The position numbers and the translations under genes are program-made. This document shows positions 1-9,781 of a DNA stretch of 27,502 nt, in pieces. How positions within the stretch are numbered: the first letter of the stretch is position 1; each line of letters begins with the position of its first letter. The notes beneath the pieces are model-generated. The model was not told the DNA's origin, made no database searches, and saw only the letters and a program-made list of their open reading frames with translations. Source of the DNA: Flavobacterium psychrophilum (GTDB lineage: Bacteria; Bacteroidota; Bacteroidia; Flavobacteriales; Flavobacteriaceae). Location of the stretch: the NCBI GenBank assembly GCA_945869365.1, contig CAMBOW010000012.1, positions 1 through 27,502 on the forward strand, given 5' to 3'.

Positions 1-1187
1 TTTACTCCGGCTGGTAAGCCCGTTAGGTTGGCTCCCGTTGCGCCGCCACCCAACGTATAGGTGATGGGCGTGATCGCTGTGTTTACACAAAGAATTTGGG
101 CCTCGGTTGAGGCAACTGAGGTTAAAGCAATTGTATGAACGGGATTAACAATAATTGAATCTCCACCCAAGGCTACCGCACAACTATTACCCGTTGTAGT
201 GATACTATAGGCAAAAGGAGATCCAGTTGTAGTAGTTGGTGTTCCTAAAATAGTCAACGTACTTCCGGTTACAGAAGCTGAAACTCCTGCTGGTAATCCA
301 GTTACATTCGCGCCCGTTGCACCGCCACCTAAAGCGTAGGTTACTGTTGCCATTGGCGTATTGATACACACTGATTGACCAAAGGTATTAGGAGCTGAAC
401 TTGGTGTCAAAGTGTGCCCGTTGCTAACTGTTATGAAACCACCATCGGTGGCAACTGCACAAGCGTTACCTGATGTAGTTATTGTATAAGTAAATGTACC
501 TGAAGCAGAAGGTGAACCGGATATAGTTAGGGTGGTTCCAGAAACTGAGAAGTTAACTCCAGCTGGCAAGCCTGTAACATTCGCAGCCGTTGCGCCAGCA
601 CTTAAAGTATAAGTAATAGATGTAATCGGCGTATTCACACAAACCGATTGCGTTTCGGTTGCTGCTGCAGAATTTAAAGCAATTGCGTGATTATTTAAAA
701 TAATGATGGTGCCCGTATTGGTAATTGGCGCACAACCACCTGTAGTAGTTACAGTATAATTGTAAGTGCCCGGTGTAGCTCCCGATCCGGTAATTGTATA
801 CACACCCGCACTAAATGCACCTGTTATTCCTGTGGGTAAGTTAGCAGAAAAAGCACCGGTTCCTCCACCAGTGATCGTATAGGAAATAGGCGTAATTGCT
901 GTGGTTGGACAAACGGATTGATTATCGGTGCCCACGGCAGAGGATAAAACTTGAGATGGATTTCCGTTGATGATAATTTGTGCATTGGTGGTACAAACAT
1001 CTGTACCTGTTGTAATTGAAACCGTGAACGGATAGGTTCCGGGAATCATGGAAGATCCTGAAATAGTGAGGATTCCTGCAGCAAACGAAGCACTAATTCC
1101 CGTTGGTAAAGTACCAACTGTAACTGCACCACTGTCTCCGCCCCCACTCACAGTGAATGTCATAGCGTTAATGGGAAATCCAATACA
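1..1187 (-). repeat. Tandem Ig-like coding repeats, period 270-279 bp
   Basis: Four complete units and one partial unit lie inside the giant secreted protein gene. The conserved cysteine codon that opens each unit is at 1187, 911, 641, 368 and 89 (first base, minus strand), giving unit lengths of 276, 270, 273 and 279 bp. All are multiples of three, so the repeats stay in frame. The two leftmost units are closest (both encode GGGATGAN followed by GLPAGV), while the 911-1187 unit is most diverged. More units probably lie beyond the left edge. Confidence 0.85.
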
Positions 1188-2825
1188 TGCTGTTTCTGAG
1201 ATGGAAGGGGCAGTTACGGTACAACTACAGGCAATAATTTCTACTGTAGTTGAGGTTGTATAGGCCGGACATGAGGTTGAAGCCACAAGATTGTATGTGA
1301 CGGTATAGGTTCCAATTCCACTTAATGAAGGCGTAATTGCACCTGTAGTAGGATCAATTGATAATACGTTAGTTGTTGGTGTAGTTCCGTTTGGCACAGC
1401 TGAAAAGGTTCCTCCTGGTGTTAGTCCAACCGGTGTATTGGGTTGCGCCAATGTAATTGAACTGCAATACGGACTTTGATCATAGGTGAACGCTCCCGAA
1501 GGAGAGGAAGAAACTGATACGGTGAATGGTCTAATTTGTACACAGCCTGTAACAGCCAAATCTTCAATGCGGGCATAAAAAGTTTGCGGATTGGACGTTA
1601 AACAGTAATTGGTGAGGTTTGCTCCCAACAATAAATTTGGTGGTCCAGCGGCATTTTGAGCAGCGGTTAAATCATCGTAAAAAGTAATATCATACCAAGC
1701 AGGATTGGCAAGTCCCGTTTGCATAAACAAGGTCTGATCTAAATCAACACAAGGCAAAGGTGTTGCGCTACACACTACCAAATCAACAGGATCATTGACA
1801 GGTAATTGCGTCACGTCAATATTTACAGATTCCCCCACTATTGCCGGTTGGCCGTTACAAATCGTATACGTCACTTTGGCTATGTAGGTTTCTGGTCCAG
1901 TAGGGCAAACGGTAATCGGATTTACGTTTACTGCAGCAGCAGGAGTAACTCCATCCGCTAGAAACCACTGAATAGACGAAGGAACAGTTATAGCTCCATT
2001 TGGTGTAAATCGCCAGGCCTCATTGGTGGTACTCCAAGTTCCGGTATTTCTTCCTGGGGGAACACGGGTTAAGGTTCCGGCAGCATTTTGAATACCTACT
2101 AAACCACTTCCTGAATTCCAATTGAGACAAGGAGAACGTTTACTGATTAAAACATCAATGATATTGGTGGTTTCGTGAATAATAATTTGACTGGTCTGCA
2201 ATCCTGATGCTGCATGACATAAAAATTGTGGCAATTCGTTAAAGTTGGCCACAAATACGCGATTGGGTGCTGCATTTGGGCCCGTGTCTAGCACATAATA
2301 GTTTACGTTTTGTATGTTGTTTGGGGTCGTGTCATCTGAAAGGGCACCCGTAGAAATGTCGGTATCTTGGTAAACGCCAAAGATCGCATTGCGAATAAAA
2401 TTGGCATCGGCATTGGGGATAGTGGCAGTATATGCCCAACGACATAAGCCACCTGGCGTATAACCAGGTCCAGAAGTGTTGAACGTAATTACCCCATTTG
2501 TCCCAACTAATAACTGGTTGTAGGATTGGCCATAAAAACAAAAAGTAAACGGCAAGTTTACAATTTGTGTCCAACTGTCATCGGAAGTGTTTTGAATTAC
2601 GGTTCCACCGGTAAAGGGAAAGTTCGGATTATACACCACCTGGGTTACCGAATAATCATTGGTTTGCTTTATCGTGTTGTAGTTGGCTTGCAATTGCGTA
2701 CAATCCCCTGCATTACAGACAGGATTGGGCGTTGGAATAGTTACTTGAACTAATGGTGCAGCTTGGCTAAATGCCTCAAAAGCAGCAAATAAAATCGATA
2801 AAACAACAATGTATTTTTTAATCAT
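1..2825 (-). CDS. Giant secreted Ig-like repeat protein (N-terminal part, cut by left edge)
   Basis: The minus-strand frame is open from the ATG at 2825-2823 to the window edge (941 codons), so the C-terminus is missing. The first 21 residues look like a signal peptide (MIKKYIVVLSILFAAFEAFSQ), so the protein is exported. An N-terminal region of roughly 350 residues includes FCFYGQSYNQLLVGTNGVIT (about residue 95), a motif I recognise from large flavobacterial surface proteins. Linker domains follow, then from about residue 547 repeats of about 91 residues. Each starts near C-x-N-T-x-I-T-x-I-T-Y and carries G-L-P-A-G-V and a T-L-T-I-x-G-x-P turn, like 'putative Ig' (He_PIG-type) domains. Proteins of this build in Flavobacteriaceae are usually type IX secretion substrates with a C-terminal sorting domain; that is inference, since the C-terminus is not visible. 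Adhesion or gliding roles are possible. The gene is divergent from folE. Confidence 0.85.
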   Translation of the reverse strand, partial: MIKKYIVVLSILFAAFEAFSQAAPLVQVTIPTPNPVCNAGDCTQLQANYNTIKQTNDYSVTQVVYNPNFPFTGGTVIQNTSDDSWTQIVNLPFTFCFYGQSYNQLLVGTNGVITFNTSGPGYTPGGLCRWAYTATIPNADANFIRNAIFGVYQDTDISTGALSDDTTPNNIQNVNYYVLDTGPNAAPNRVFVANFNELPQFLCHAASGLQTSQIIIHETTNIIDVLISKRSPCLNWNSGSGLVGIQNAAGTLTRVPPGRNTGTWSTTNEAWRFTPNGAITVPSSIQWFLADGVTPAAAVNVNPITVCPTGPETYIAKVTYTICNGQPAIVGESVNIDVTQLPVNDPVDLVVCSATPLPCVDLDQTLFMQTGLANPAWYDITFYDDLTAAQNAAGPPNLLLGANLTNYCLTSNPQTFYARIEDLAVTGCVQIRPFTVSVSSSPSGAFTYDQSPYCSSITLAQPNTPVGLTPGGTFSAVPNGTTPTTNVLSIDPTTGAITPSLSGIGTYTVTYNLVASTSCPAYTTSTTVEIIACSCTVTAPSISETACIGFPINAMTFTVSGGGDSGAVTVGTLPTGISASFAAGILTISGSSMIPGTYPFTVSITTGTDVCTTNAQIIINGNPSQVLSSAVGTDNQSVCPTTAITPISYTITGGGTGAFSANLPTGITGAFSAGVYTITGSGATPGTYNYTVTTTGGCAPITNTGTIIILNNHAIALNSAAATETQSVCVNTPITSITYTLSAGATAANVTGLPAGVNFSVSGTTLTISGSPSASGTFTYTITTSGNACAVATDGGFITVSNGHTLTPSSAPNTFGQSVCINTPMATVTYALGGGATGANVTGLPAGVSASVTGSTLTILGTPTTTTGSPFAYSITTTGNSCAVALGGDSIIVNPVHTIALTSVASTEAQILCVNTAITPITYTLGGGATGANLTGLPAGV

Positions 2826-2931
2826 AAGAACAAAAATTTGGGTGGGAAATTACAAAATTCTTAAAAAATAAAGGCCTATTATTTTATTTATTTTAATCAA
2901 TTCTCAATAAACGAATTTGCTTATTATTATT

Positions 2932-2939
2932 TAACTTTG
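2932..2939 (+). promoter_or_regulatory. Putative -7 box of the folE promoter (TAACTTTG)
   Basis: TAACTTTG fits the Bacteroidota -7 consensus TAnnTTTG and would give a leader of about 30 nt before the folE ATG at 2977. I see no TTG at the usual -33 spacing. A second near-match, TAACTTTA, lies at 2961-2968. The rest of 2826-2976 is AT-rich spacer that must also hold the promoter of the divergent giant gene, for which I found no exact -7 match. Confidence 0.5.
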
Positions 2940-2976
2940 ACGCTTAATTTAAAAAAAAGATAACTTTAGATAATCC

Positions 2977-3648
2977 ATGAATAGCAACGAAGAATTAGAA
3001 GAACAAATTGGCAACGACCACATCGGAAATGTAGCCCAAAACCCCCTACGTTCTGACGCATTCGTCCTGTCAGATCAAGAAAAAATTGATTCAATTAAAA
3101 AGAATGTTGAGCAAATCCTCCAAACCATAGGGATGGACCTTACCGACGACAGCATCAAAGGCACACCAAACCGTGTAGCCAAAATGTTTGTAAACGAAAT
3201 GTTTGGTGGTTTACATCCGTCAAAAAAACCAAAGGCATCTACCTTCGAAAATAATTACCACTATGGAGAGATGTTGGTTGAAAAAAATATTACCGTTTAC
3301 TCAACCTGTGAGCACCACTTGTTGCCCATTATTGGGAGAGCCCATGTGGCTTACATTTCAAATGGTAGAGTAATTGGATTATCAAAAATGAACCGCATTG
3401 TAAATTATTACGCCAAACGTCCTCAGGTTCAAGAACGATTGACCATGCAAATTGTACAAGAATTACAAGAAGCACTGGGCACAGGAGATGTGGCTTGTGT
3501 AATTGATGCCAAACACCTGTGTGTTAATTCCAGAGGCATTCGGGACATCGAAAGCAGCACGGTAACAGCTGAATATGGTGGTCAATTTAAAAACGAGGCC
3601 AAAAGAAAAGAATTTTTAACTTTTCTTAATTTGAATACCAAGTTCTAA
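2977..3648 (+). CDS. folE: GTP cyclohydrolase I
   Basis: The gene encodes 223 residues, normal for FolE. The enzyme converts GTP to 7,8-dihydroneopterin triphosphate, the first step of tetrahydrofolate and related pterin synthesis, in the cytoplasm. The signature C-E-H-H-L-L-P begins at Cys111. H-L-C-V-N-S-R-G follows with His180 and Cys182, and the family's zinc ligands correspond to Cys111, His114 and Cys182. The block G-L-S-K-M-N-R-I-V with Y-A-K-R-P-Q-V-Q-E-R-L-T also matches the family well. The first 30 or so residues are a variable acidic extension. It is the first gene of a plus-strand run and is followed after 15 bp by cysS, so the two are probably cotranscribed. The start follows an A-rich leader without a Shine-Dalgarno sequence. 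Confidence 0.97.
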   Translation: MNSNEELEEQIGNDHIGNVAQNPLRSDAFVLSDQEKIDSIKKNVEQILQTIGMDLTDDSIKGTPNRVAKMFVNEMFGGLHPSKKPKASTFENNYHYGEMLVEKNITVYSTCEHHLLPIIGRAHVAYISNGRVIGLSKMNRIVNYYAKRPQVQERLTMQIVQELQEALGTGDVACVIDAKHLCVNSRGIRDIESSTVTAEYGGQFKNEAKRKEFLTFLNLNTKF

Positions 3649-3663
3649 CTAAGTAAAAAATAG

Positions 3664-5145
3664 ATGCCTTTACTCGAAAAAAAAACCTTAAAAATATACA
3701 ATTCATTATCGGCAGAGAAGGAGATTTTTACACCCATACATCCGGGATCGATTGGCATGTATGTTTGTGGACCAACTGTATACAGCCATGTACATCTTGG
3801 GAATGTGCGCACCTTTATGTCGTTTGACATGATTTACCGATATTTAAATCACCTGGACTACAAAGTGCGCTACGTGCGCAATATTACCGATGCCGGACAC
3901 CTCACAGACGACGGTTCGGTAGAGAATGATCGCTTTGTGAAGCAATCGCGCTTAGAGAAGTTGGAGCCCATGGAAGTGGTTCAAAAATATACGATTTACT
4001 TTCACGCTACCTTAGAGAAATTCAATTTATTGCCTCCTACAATAGAACCCACAGCTACGGGACACATCATTGAGCAAATTGAATTGGCTCAAAAATTAAT
4101 TGATTTAGGATTGGCCTATGAAAGTCAGGGCTCTGTATACTTTGATGTAGCGGCCTACAACCAAAAAGGACTCAATTACGGCGAACTCAATAACCGAAAT
4201 GTAGAAGAATTATTGGCCAATACCCGCGATTTAGATGGCCAAAACGAAAAGAAAAACCCACAAGATTTTGCCTTGTGGAAAAACGCATCACCAGCACACA
4301 TCATGCGTTGGAATTCGCCTTGGGGCGAAGGATTTCCCGGTTGGCATTTGGAATGTACCGCCATGAGTACCAAATATTTAGGCACGCAATTTGACATCCA
4401 CGGCGGCGGAATGGATTTAAAATTTCCGCACCATGAATGCGAGATTGCACAAGGCAAAGGCTGCAATGGCATTGCTCCGGTAAAGTATTGGATGCACGCC
4501 AATATGCTCACCTTAAACGGCTTACGCATGAGTAAATCGAGTGGAAATTATGTGTTGCCCCATGAATTGATGGATGGCACATCAGCTCTTTTTGAAAAAG
4601 CCTTTCACCCGAGCATCATTCGTTTTTGCTTTATGCAAGCGCACTACCGTTCGGTTCTTGACTTATCAAATGATGCATTATTGGCCAGCGAAAAAGGATT
4701 TACTCGTTTGATGGAAGCCGTAAAATTAACTTCGCAACTGAACGCAGCAAGCACTAGCTCAATTGATATTTCTGCCTGGGTAGCCCAATGCTACGAAGCC
4801 ATGAACGATGATTTTAACACACCTATATTAATAGCACAATTGTTTGAAGGTGCCAAATATGTAAACTTGGTCAACGACGGCAAAGCAAAACTCACTGCTG
4901 AAGATGTCCAATTATTACAAAATACCTTGAGAAGTTTTGTATTTGAGGTATTGGGCATAGAAAAAGAAAATTCGTCTGTAACTGCCTCCGAAAAACTAGA
5001 CGGAACCGTAGCGCTTCTCATTCAGATGCGCAACGAAGCACGAACAACCAAAAATTTCGCTTTGTCTGATCAAATTCGCGACCAATTACTGGCCTTGGGG
5101 ATTCAGTTGAAAGACGGAAAAGACGGCACTACTTTTAGTTATTAG
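3664..5145 (+). CDS. cysS: Cysteinyl-tRNA synthetase
   Basis: The product has 493 residues and charges tRNA-Cys with cysteine in the cytoplasm (class I synthetase). The HIGH-type motif is H-V-H-L-G-N at 42-47, preceded by Y-V-C-G-P-T-V-Y with Cys35, a zinc ligand in this family. Further zinc-site residues lie in G-W-H-L-E-C (Cys231) and H-H-E-C-E (256-260). The KMSKS-type motif is R-M-S-K-S-S-G-N starting at residue 288. The C-terminal third is the usual helical anticodon-binding part, ending in the A-L-x-D-x-I-R-D-x-L pattern typical of CysRS. It sits 15 bp after folE and 15 bp before yidD, suggesting one transcript. Confidence 0.98.
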   Translation: MPLLEKKTLKIYNSLSAEKEIFTPIHPGSIGMYVCGPTVYSHVHLGNVRTFMSFDMIYRYLNHLDYKVRYVRNITDAGHLTDDGSVENDRFVKQSRLEKLEPMEVVQKYTIYFHATLEKFNLLPPTIEPTATGHIIEQIELAQKLIDLGLAYESQGSVYFDVAAYNQKGLNYGELNNRNVEELLANTRDLDGQNEKKNPQDFALWKNASPAHIMRWNSPWGEGFPGWHLECTAMSTKYLGTQFDIHGGGMDLKFPHHECEIAQGKGCNGIAPVKYWMHANMLTLNGLRMSKSSGNYVLPHELMDGTSALFEKAFHPSIIRFCFMQAHYRSVLDLSNDALLASEKGFTRLMEAVKLTSQLNAASTSSIDISAWVAQCYEAMNDDFNTPILIAQLFEGAKYVNLVNDGKAKLTAEDVQLLQNTLRSFVFEVLGIEKENSSVTASEKLDGTVALLIQMRNEARTTKNFALSDQIRDQLLALGIQLKDGKDGTTFSY

Positions 5146-5160
5146 CCCTAACCCTTCCTC

Positions 5161-5400
5161 ATGTTGCAACAAATTGCTATAGCCCCTTTTGTGTTTCTTA
5201 TTCGTTTTTATAAAAGCGCCATTTCTCCTTTTACGCCAGCCAGTTGTCGATTTGAACCCAGTTGTTCTTCCTATGCCTTGCATGCCTTACAATTACACGG
5301 GCTTTGGAAAGGATCCTATTTTGCTATCAAACGGATAGGCAGTTGCCACCCTTGGGGTAAAAGTGGCTACGATCCGGTTCCGCCCAAAAAGGATGTGTAA
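5161..5400 (+). CDS. yidD: YidD, membrane protein insertion efficiency factor
   Basis: This is a small protein of 79 residues, close to the family norm. YidD is a membrane-associated factor that helps the YidC insertase. The family signature is clear: R-F-Y-K-S-A-I-S-P at 15-23, [11 protein letters not shown] at 29-39, and [13 protein letters not shown] at 62-74, with the three conserved cysteines Cys29, Cys35 and Cys62. The N-terminal segment is amphipathic or weakly hydrophobic. It lies 15 bp after cysS, so it is probably in the same transcript. Its neighbours lgt and secDF also serve the inner membrane. Confidence 0.95.
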   Translation: MLQQIAIAPFVFLIRFYKSAISPFTPASCRFEPSCSSYALHALQLHGLWKGSYFAIKRIGSCHPWGKSGYDPVPPKKDV

Positions 5401-5459
5401 AAAAGTGATATTTATCCGCTAATAAGTTTATTTTTACGACACGATAACCCCTCCTACTT

Positions 5460-6389
5460 ATGAGTACACTTGCAAATTTTGTTTGGAATCCTTCTGAAGG
5501 TATTGATTTAGGATTTTTTGTCATACGGTATTACAGCCTCATGTTTGTAATTGCCTTTGGACTTGGATGGTATTTGATGAAAAAAATATTTGAACGCGAA
5601 AATGAATCGTTAGAGAAATTAGATTCCTTATTCATTTGGACGGTTCTAAGCACCTTGCTTGGCGCCCGATTGGGACATGTTTTCTTTTATGATTGGGAAT
5701 ATTACCGCAACCACCTATCTGAAATCTTGTTGCCGTTTCGTTTTGATCCCGTTTTTGAATTTACTGGTTTTCAAGGGTTAGCCAGTCACGGTGCAGCCAT
5801 AGCCATCATTATTTCGATGTATTTTTTTAGCAAAAACATCATGAAACGTCCCTTGCTTTGGGTGCTTGACCGTGTCGTAATTCCAGTAGCTAGTGGAGCA
5901 GTTTTTGTGCGTTTAGGCAACTTCTTTAATTCAGAAATAGTAGGAAACACCACTACAAACCCATTGGGAATTCGTTTTGTGCGCGATCATTTTAGCGCAA
6001 GAGAAGCGTTGAGTATCACGCAAAAACCCTCGGTAAAAGAAGCCTATCACGCCATTTGTACCGATCCCAATTTCAGTTCGTTATTGGCCCAAGTTCCTGC
6101 CAAACACCCGGCACAATTGTACGAATCAATTTGTTATGTAGCTGTTTTTGTAGTATTGTATTTCTTGTATTGGAAAACAAACATTCGGGAACGTTTGGGC
6201 TTTTTATTCGGACTATTCCTTATTTTATTGTGGTCTATACGCTTTATGGTAGAATACATAAAAGAAAGTCAAGGCGGATTTGAATCCTATTTGGGCCAAT
6301 TCTCAACCGGTCAATGGTTGAGTATTCCTTTTATATTGGTGGGTATTTATTTTGTATTTACTGCCGAGAAACCCGTTAAACAATACTAG
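5460..6389 (+). CDS. lgt: Prolipoprotein diacylglyceryl transferase
   Basis: The gene encodes an inner-membrane enzyme of 309 residues that transfers diacylglycerol from phosphatidylglycerol to the lipobox cysteine of prelipoproteins, the first step of lipoprotein maturation. Several hydrophobic segments are visible. Family landmarks are S-H-G-A-A around His110, R-L-G-N-F-F-N-S-E at 151-159, H-P-A-Q-L-Y-E-S from His216, and R-F-M-V-E-Y from Arg261. Between the second and third landmarks is a periplasmic segment of about 55 residues (roughly 160-215). The 59-bp gap after yidD is longer than the other gaps in this run and contains only weak -7-like matches (5423-5436), so readthrough from cysS-yidD is more likely than an own promoter. 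A hairpin terminator follows at 6411. Confidence 0.96.
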   Translation: MSTLANFVWNPSEGIDLGFFVIRYYSLMFVIAFGLGWYLMKKIFERENESLEKLDSLFIWTVLSTLLGARLGHVFFYDWEYYRNHLSEILLPFRFDPVFEFTGFQGLASHGAAIAIIISMYFFSKNIMKRPLLWVLDRVVIPVASGAVFVRLGNFFNSEIVGNTTTNPLGIRFVRDHFSAREALSITQKPSVKEAYHAICTDPNFSSLLAQVPAKHPAQLYESICYVAVFVVLYFLYWKTNIRERLGFLFGLFLILLWSIRFMVEYIKESQGGFESYLGQFSTGQWLSIPFILVGIYFVFTAEKPVKQY

Positions 6390-6410
6390 TTAATCATACT
6401 TGATAATAGA

Positions 6411-6438
6411 AACCATTTCAATTGAGATGGTTTTTTTT
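6411..6438 (+). terminator. Rho-independent terminator after lgt
   Basis: An inverted repeat of 11-bp arms (AACCATTTCAA with TTGAGATGGTT, one G-T pair) is followed directly by a run of eight T at 6431-6438 on the plus strand. It begins 22 bp after the lgt stop codon. The remaining spacer, about 6440-6618, shows no convincing gene or structure. Confidence 0.8.
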
Positions 6439-6618
6439 ATGCCTACAAAGTAGTAGATTTAGACTATTATTTTATCCTTCCTTTTGGCTAATGAATAGCT
6501 ACTTGACGATATAAACGGCAACTTTTAAGACCTACAAACTAGTCACGAACAACAGGTAAAGGCTACTAAGCAAAACAGAATAAAAGTACAAAGATATCTT
6601 GCTGCAGAATTAATAGTA

Positions 6619-6650
6619 CAAAAAAACCCGATAACTACTGTTATCGGGTT
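6619..6650 (-). terminator. Rho-independent terminator after secDF
   Basis: This is a perfect 11-bp stem (AACCCGATAAC with GTTATCGGGTT) and a 4-nt loop (6636-6639). Read on the minus strand it lies 20 bp after the secDF stop codon and runs into a T tract (A run at 6620-6626 on the plus strand). The plus-strand side has only three T, so it mainly serves secDF. Confidence 0.85.
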
Positions 6651-6669
6651 TCTCTATTATATAGGGAAA

Positions 6670-9657
6670 TTAAGATTTGTTGTGCTCTTCTTCGATGCGT
6701 TTGTGTTCAGCAGCTGAAATAGTGTCTACCAATACTGGAGTCGCAATAAATAAGGAAGAATAGGTTCCTACAACAATACCAATTAACATGGCGAAGATGA
6801 AACCTCTAATTGATTCTCCTCCAAAGACAAACATGATTAACAATACCAAGATCATCGTTAAGGAAGTATTGATTGTTCTTGACATAGTAGAATTAATCGA
6901 TTGGTTTACAATAGAATTAAAGTTTCCTTTTGCTTTACCGCCCAAGTATTCACGAACTCTGTCAAATACAATTACGGTATCGTTCATCGAGTACCCAATC
7001 ACGGTTAAAATCGCAGCAATGAAGTGCTGGTCAATTTCCATTCCAAACGGCATGTATTTCCATAATAAGGAGTAGATACCCAATACAAAGATTACGTCGT
7101 GTGCAACGGCTGCAAGAGCGCCAAGTGAATACTGCCATTTGCGGAAACTTACTACTAAGTACAATCCTACAATCAACATCGCTCCGATAACCGCCCAATA
7201 CGAATTGGTTTTGATATCATCAGCTACAGTTGGTCCTACTTTTGAAGCTTGTAGAATACCTAACTCTTTTCCGTCGTAGCTATTTACAAATTTCTCGTAA
7301 GTCATTGACGCATCAAAGTGTTTTTTCAAGTTGTCAAACAAAATTTTGTTTACTTCTTGATCAGCTTCAGTGCCTGGTTCAGCGACTTTAAATTTGGTTG
7401 TGATTTTAAGTTGGTTGTCTTTTCCAAAGATTTTTGCTTCGGCACTACCCTCAAAAGCAGCCAATAAATCTTGTCTCACTACTTCTGCTGAAATAGTTTG
7501 AGGGAAACGCACTTGGAATGTTCTTCCTCCAATAAAATCAACACCTTGGTTTAATCCGTTGGTTGACAATGAAACTACACTTACGATACATACGAGTAAA
7601 GAAAAGATGTAGGTGTATTTTTTAATCCCTAAGAAATCAAAGTGGAAATTAGTGAAGAAGTTTTTAGAGAATCCAGTGGTAAAGGTCAATTTATTTCCTC
7701 TGAATACCGACCAGTCTAATAATATACGGGTGATGAAAATAGAAGTAAATAACGAAGTCGCAATACCTATTAATAAGGTTGTTGCAAACCCTTGGATAGG
7801 TCCTGTTCCAAAAATTAACAATACCGCTCCTGTTAATACGTGTGTTACGTTGGCATCAACAATAGAGCGCATGGCGCCTTTCCAACCAAATGAAGTCTTC
7901 ACGGCATCTTCTAATGTTTTACCCGAACGCAATTCTTCTTTGGCTCGTTCGTAGATAATAATGTTCGCATCAACCGCAGTACCCATGGTTAATACAATAC
8001 CAGCAATACCAGGCAAGGTCAATACCGCACCCAAACTTGCTAAGATTCCAAATAAGAATAACAAGTTCACGATCAGAGCAATATTGGCAAACCAACCGGC
8101 TTTGCCATAGTATACAAGCATCCATAGTGCTACGATTAATAAACCGATTAATGCAGAAGTAGTTCCATTATCAATCGCTTCTTGTCCCAAGGATGGCCCA
8201 ACCACTTCTGATTGCACAATCTCGGCTGCAGCAGGCAATTTACCTGCACGCAATACATTGGCTAAATCTTTAGTTTCGCTCACGTCAAATACACCTGAAA
8301 TTTCTGAACGTCCGCCAGAAATTGGTCCACTAGTAACCCCCGGAGCAGAATATACAATGTCATCTAATACTATGGCAATGTTGCTTTTCTCGGTGTAGGC
8401 TTTACCCGTTAATTCTTCCCAATCTTTGGCTCCTTTGCCATTCATTTGCATGGTTACCGAAGGCTTACCCAATTGATCAAACGAATCTTTTGCATCGGTA
8501 ACCACTCCACCACTCATTGCGGCTTGGTTGTCTCTGTTTCCTTTTAAGGCATACAACTCAACGGTTTCAACTGATTTTTTTGTTTTCTCGTCTACACGTA
8601 TAGAAGGTTTACCCCAAACAAATTTGGCGTAACGTTTATCTGCTGGCAACAAGTTGCGAATATCTTGACGTTTAAAGTAGCTGTTGATAGATGTTGTATC
8701 TTTTGGATCAACAATCGCTAAAATTGCACCACCACCTTGAGATACAAATTTATCTAACAAAGGATTATCTCCTTTTTTGGCAGCCGTTGAATCTTTTACT
8801 TTATCGTCGGTTAATAATTTATTGATTGAATCTGATACAGCCGATTTAGTTTCTGTTTTGGCAACAGCTGGCGATTTCTCAGTCAATTTTAAGGCATTAT
8901 TAGTAGCCATCAAGAAATTGCCTAAATCATCAATTTTGTAGGTTTCCCAAAATTCTAATTGGGCAGTACTTTGCAATAATTTTTTAATACGGTCTACATC
9001 TTTTGCTCCTGGCAATTCTACCAAGATTCTTCCGGATTGACCTAATTTTTGAATGTTCGGTTGTGTAACTCCAAATTTATCGATCCGTTTTCTCAAAACT
9101 TCAAAAGCCGATTCGATTGATTCGTCTACTTTTCTTCGGATTACTTTTTTAGCTTGAGCATCCGTCATTTTGAAGTTGATCTCGTCGCCTAGTGTTTTGT
9201 TTGCAAAAATATCGGGAGAAGCTAATGTTATGGTTCCGTTGGCTGCTTTCTCAAACTCAGCAAAGAAAACATCCAAATAATCTTGATTTCCTTGACGGTT
9301 TTTGGTTGCCTCGGCTAATGCTTGATTAAAAACTGGATTTTTAGAATTGTTGGCCAATCCTTTCACGATGTCTTTTACAGAAATTTGTAATTGAACATTG
9401 ATACCACCCTCAAGGTCAAGTCCTTTGTTTATTTTTTTGTCTTTTACTTCGTTATACGTAAAATCAGTAAATCCAAGACTGAAAACTTTTTCTTTCCCGA
9501 TGGAATCTAAATATTTAACTTCTTTTTCGGGGTTTCCTTTTGCATACTCTTTTGCATCTTTTTCAATGCCTTGTGATACAAAAGTGAATGAAAGTTGGTA
9601 AACACTTACCAATGCAAATAAAATTGCAAAAAATTTAACTAATCCTCTATTCTGCAT
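6670..9657 (-). CDS. secDF: SecDF, fused protein-export subunits SecD and SecF
   Basis: The gene encodes 995 residues, matching the single-chain SecDF common in Bacteroidota. SecDF is an inner-membrane RND-type protein that uses the proton gradient to pull translocating proteins through SecYEG. The SecD half starts with a membrane segment at about 7-27, then G-L-D-L-E-G-G at 79-85, and ends with the membrane domain containing G-T-A-V-D-A-N from residue 559, where the Asp is part of the proton pathway. The SecF half has G-V-D-F-I-G-G from 705 and G-Y-S-M-N-D-T-V-I-V-F-D-R from 888. The SecD periplasmic head is large, with a Lys/Asp/Ala-rich stretch at about 250-300. The gene is monocistronic: a TATATTTG promoter lies upstream at 9789 and a terminator downstream. 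Confidence 0.97.
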   Translation of the reverse strand: MQNRGLVKFFAILFALVSVYQLSFTFVSQGIEKDAKEYAKGNPEKEVKYLDSIGKEKVFSLGFTDFTYNEVKDKKINKGLDLEGGINVQLQISVKDIVKGLANNSKNPVFNQALAEATKNRQGNQDYLDVFFAEFEKAANGTITLASPDIFANKTLGDEINFKMTDAQAKKVIRRKVDESIESAFEVLRKRIDKFGVTQPNIQKLGQSGRILVELPGAKDVDRIKKLLQSTAQLEFWETYKIDDLGNFLMATNNALKLTEKSPAVAKTETKSAVSDSINKLLTDDKVKDSTAAKKGDNPLLDKFVSQGGGAILAIVDPKDTTSINSYFKRQDIRNLLPADKRYAKFVWGKPSIRVDEKTKKSVETVELYALKGNRDNQAAMSGGVVTDAKDSFDQLGKPSVTMQMNGKGAKDWEELTGKAYTEKSNIAIVLDDIVYSAPGVTSGPISGGRSEISGVFDVSETKDLANVLRAGKLPAAAEIVQSEVVGPSLGQEAIDNGTTSALIGLLIVALWMLVYYGKAGWFANIALIVNLLFLFGILASLGAVLTLPGIAGIVLTMGTAVDANIIIYERAKEELRSGKTLEDAVKTSFGWKGAMRSIVDANVTHVLTGAVLLIFGTGPIQGFATTLLIGIATSLFTSIFITRILLDWSVFRGNKLTFTTGFSKNFFTNFHFDFLGIKKYTYIFSLLVCIVSVVSLSTNGLNQGVDFIGGRTFQVRFPQTISAEVVRQDLLAAFEGSAEAKIFGKDNQLKITTKFKVAEPGTEADQEVNKILFDNLKKHFDASMTYEKFVNSYDGKELGILQASKVGPTVADDIKTNSYWAVIGAMLIVGLYLVVSFRKWQYSLGALAAVAHDVIFVLGIYSLLWKYMPFGMEIDQHFIAAILTVIGYSMNDTVIVFDRVREYLGGKAKGNFNSIVNQSINSTMSRTINTSLTMILVLLIMFVFGGESIRGFIFAMLIGIVVGTYSSLFIATPVLVDTISAAEHKRIEEEHNKS

Positions 9658-9781
9658 TATTACTACTTATTAATTAATTTTAGTTTTACTAGTTTTGGTT
9701 TTTTGTTAAAAAAATATATAATTGCTAAAATATACTGATTTTTATTGCAAAGCAGCGTATAGGCGGTATTTTTAAAACGAG

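Noticed and set aside
1..1263. CRISPR array or non-coding satellite suggested by the repeats at the left end
   Set aside because: Units are about 275 bp, all multiples of three, diverged mainly in a protein-like way, and lie in one open frame encoding Ig-like domains.
5423..5436. Own promoter for lgt (TAAGTTTA and TATTTTTA)
   Set aside because: Both lack the final G of the -7 consensus and no TTG lies at -33; AT-rich sequence makes such near-matches common.
6440..6618. Possible small gene or RNA between the lgt and secDF terminators
   Set aside because: Frames are short and start/stop poorly; the only repeat is CCTACAAA twice (about 90 bp apart) with no stable hairpin. I see nothing supportable.
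6788..9601. Several plus-strand open frames antisense to secDF (and similar ones antisense to mdh, gyrB and the TPR gene)
   Set aside because: They have no recognisable protein features, no promoter or conserved start, and overlie strongly conserved genes in the opposite strand.
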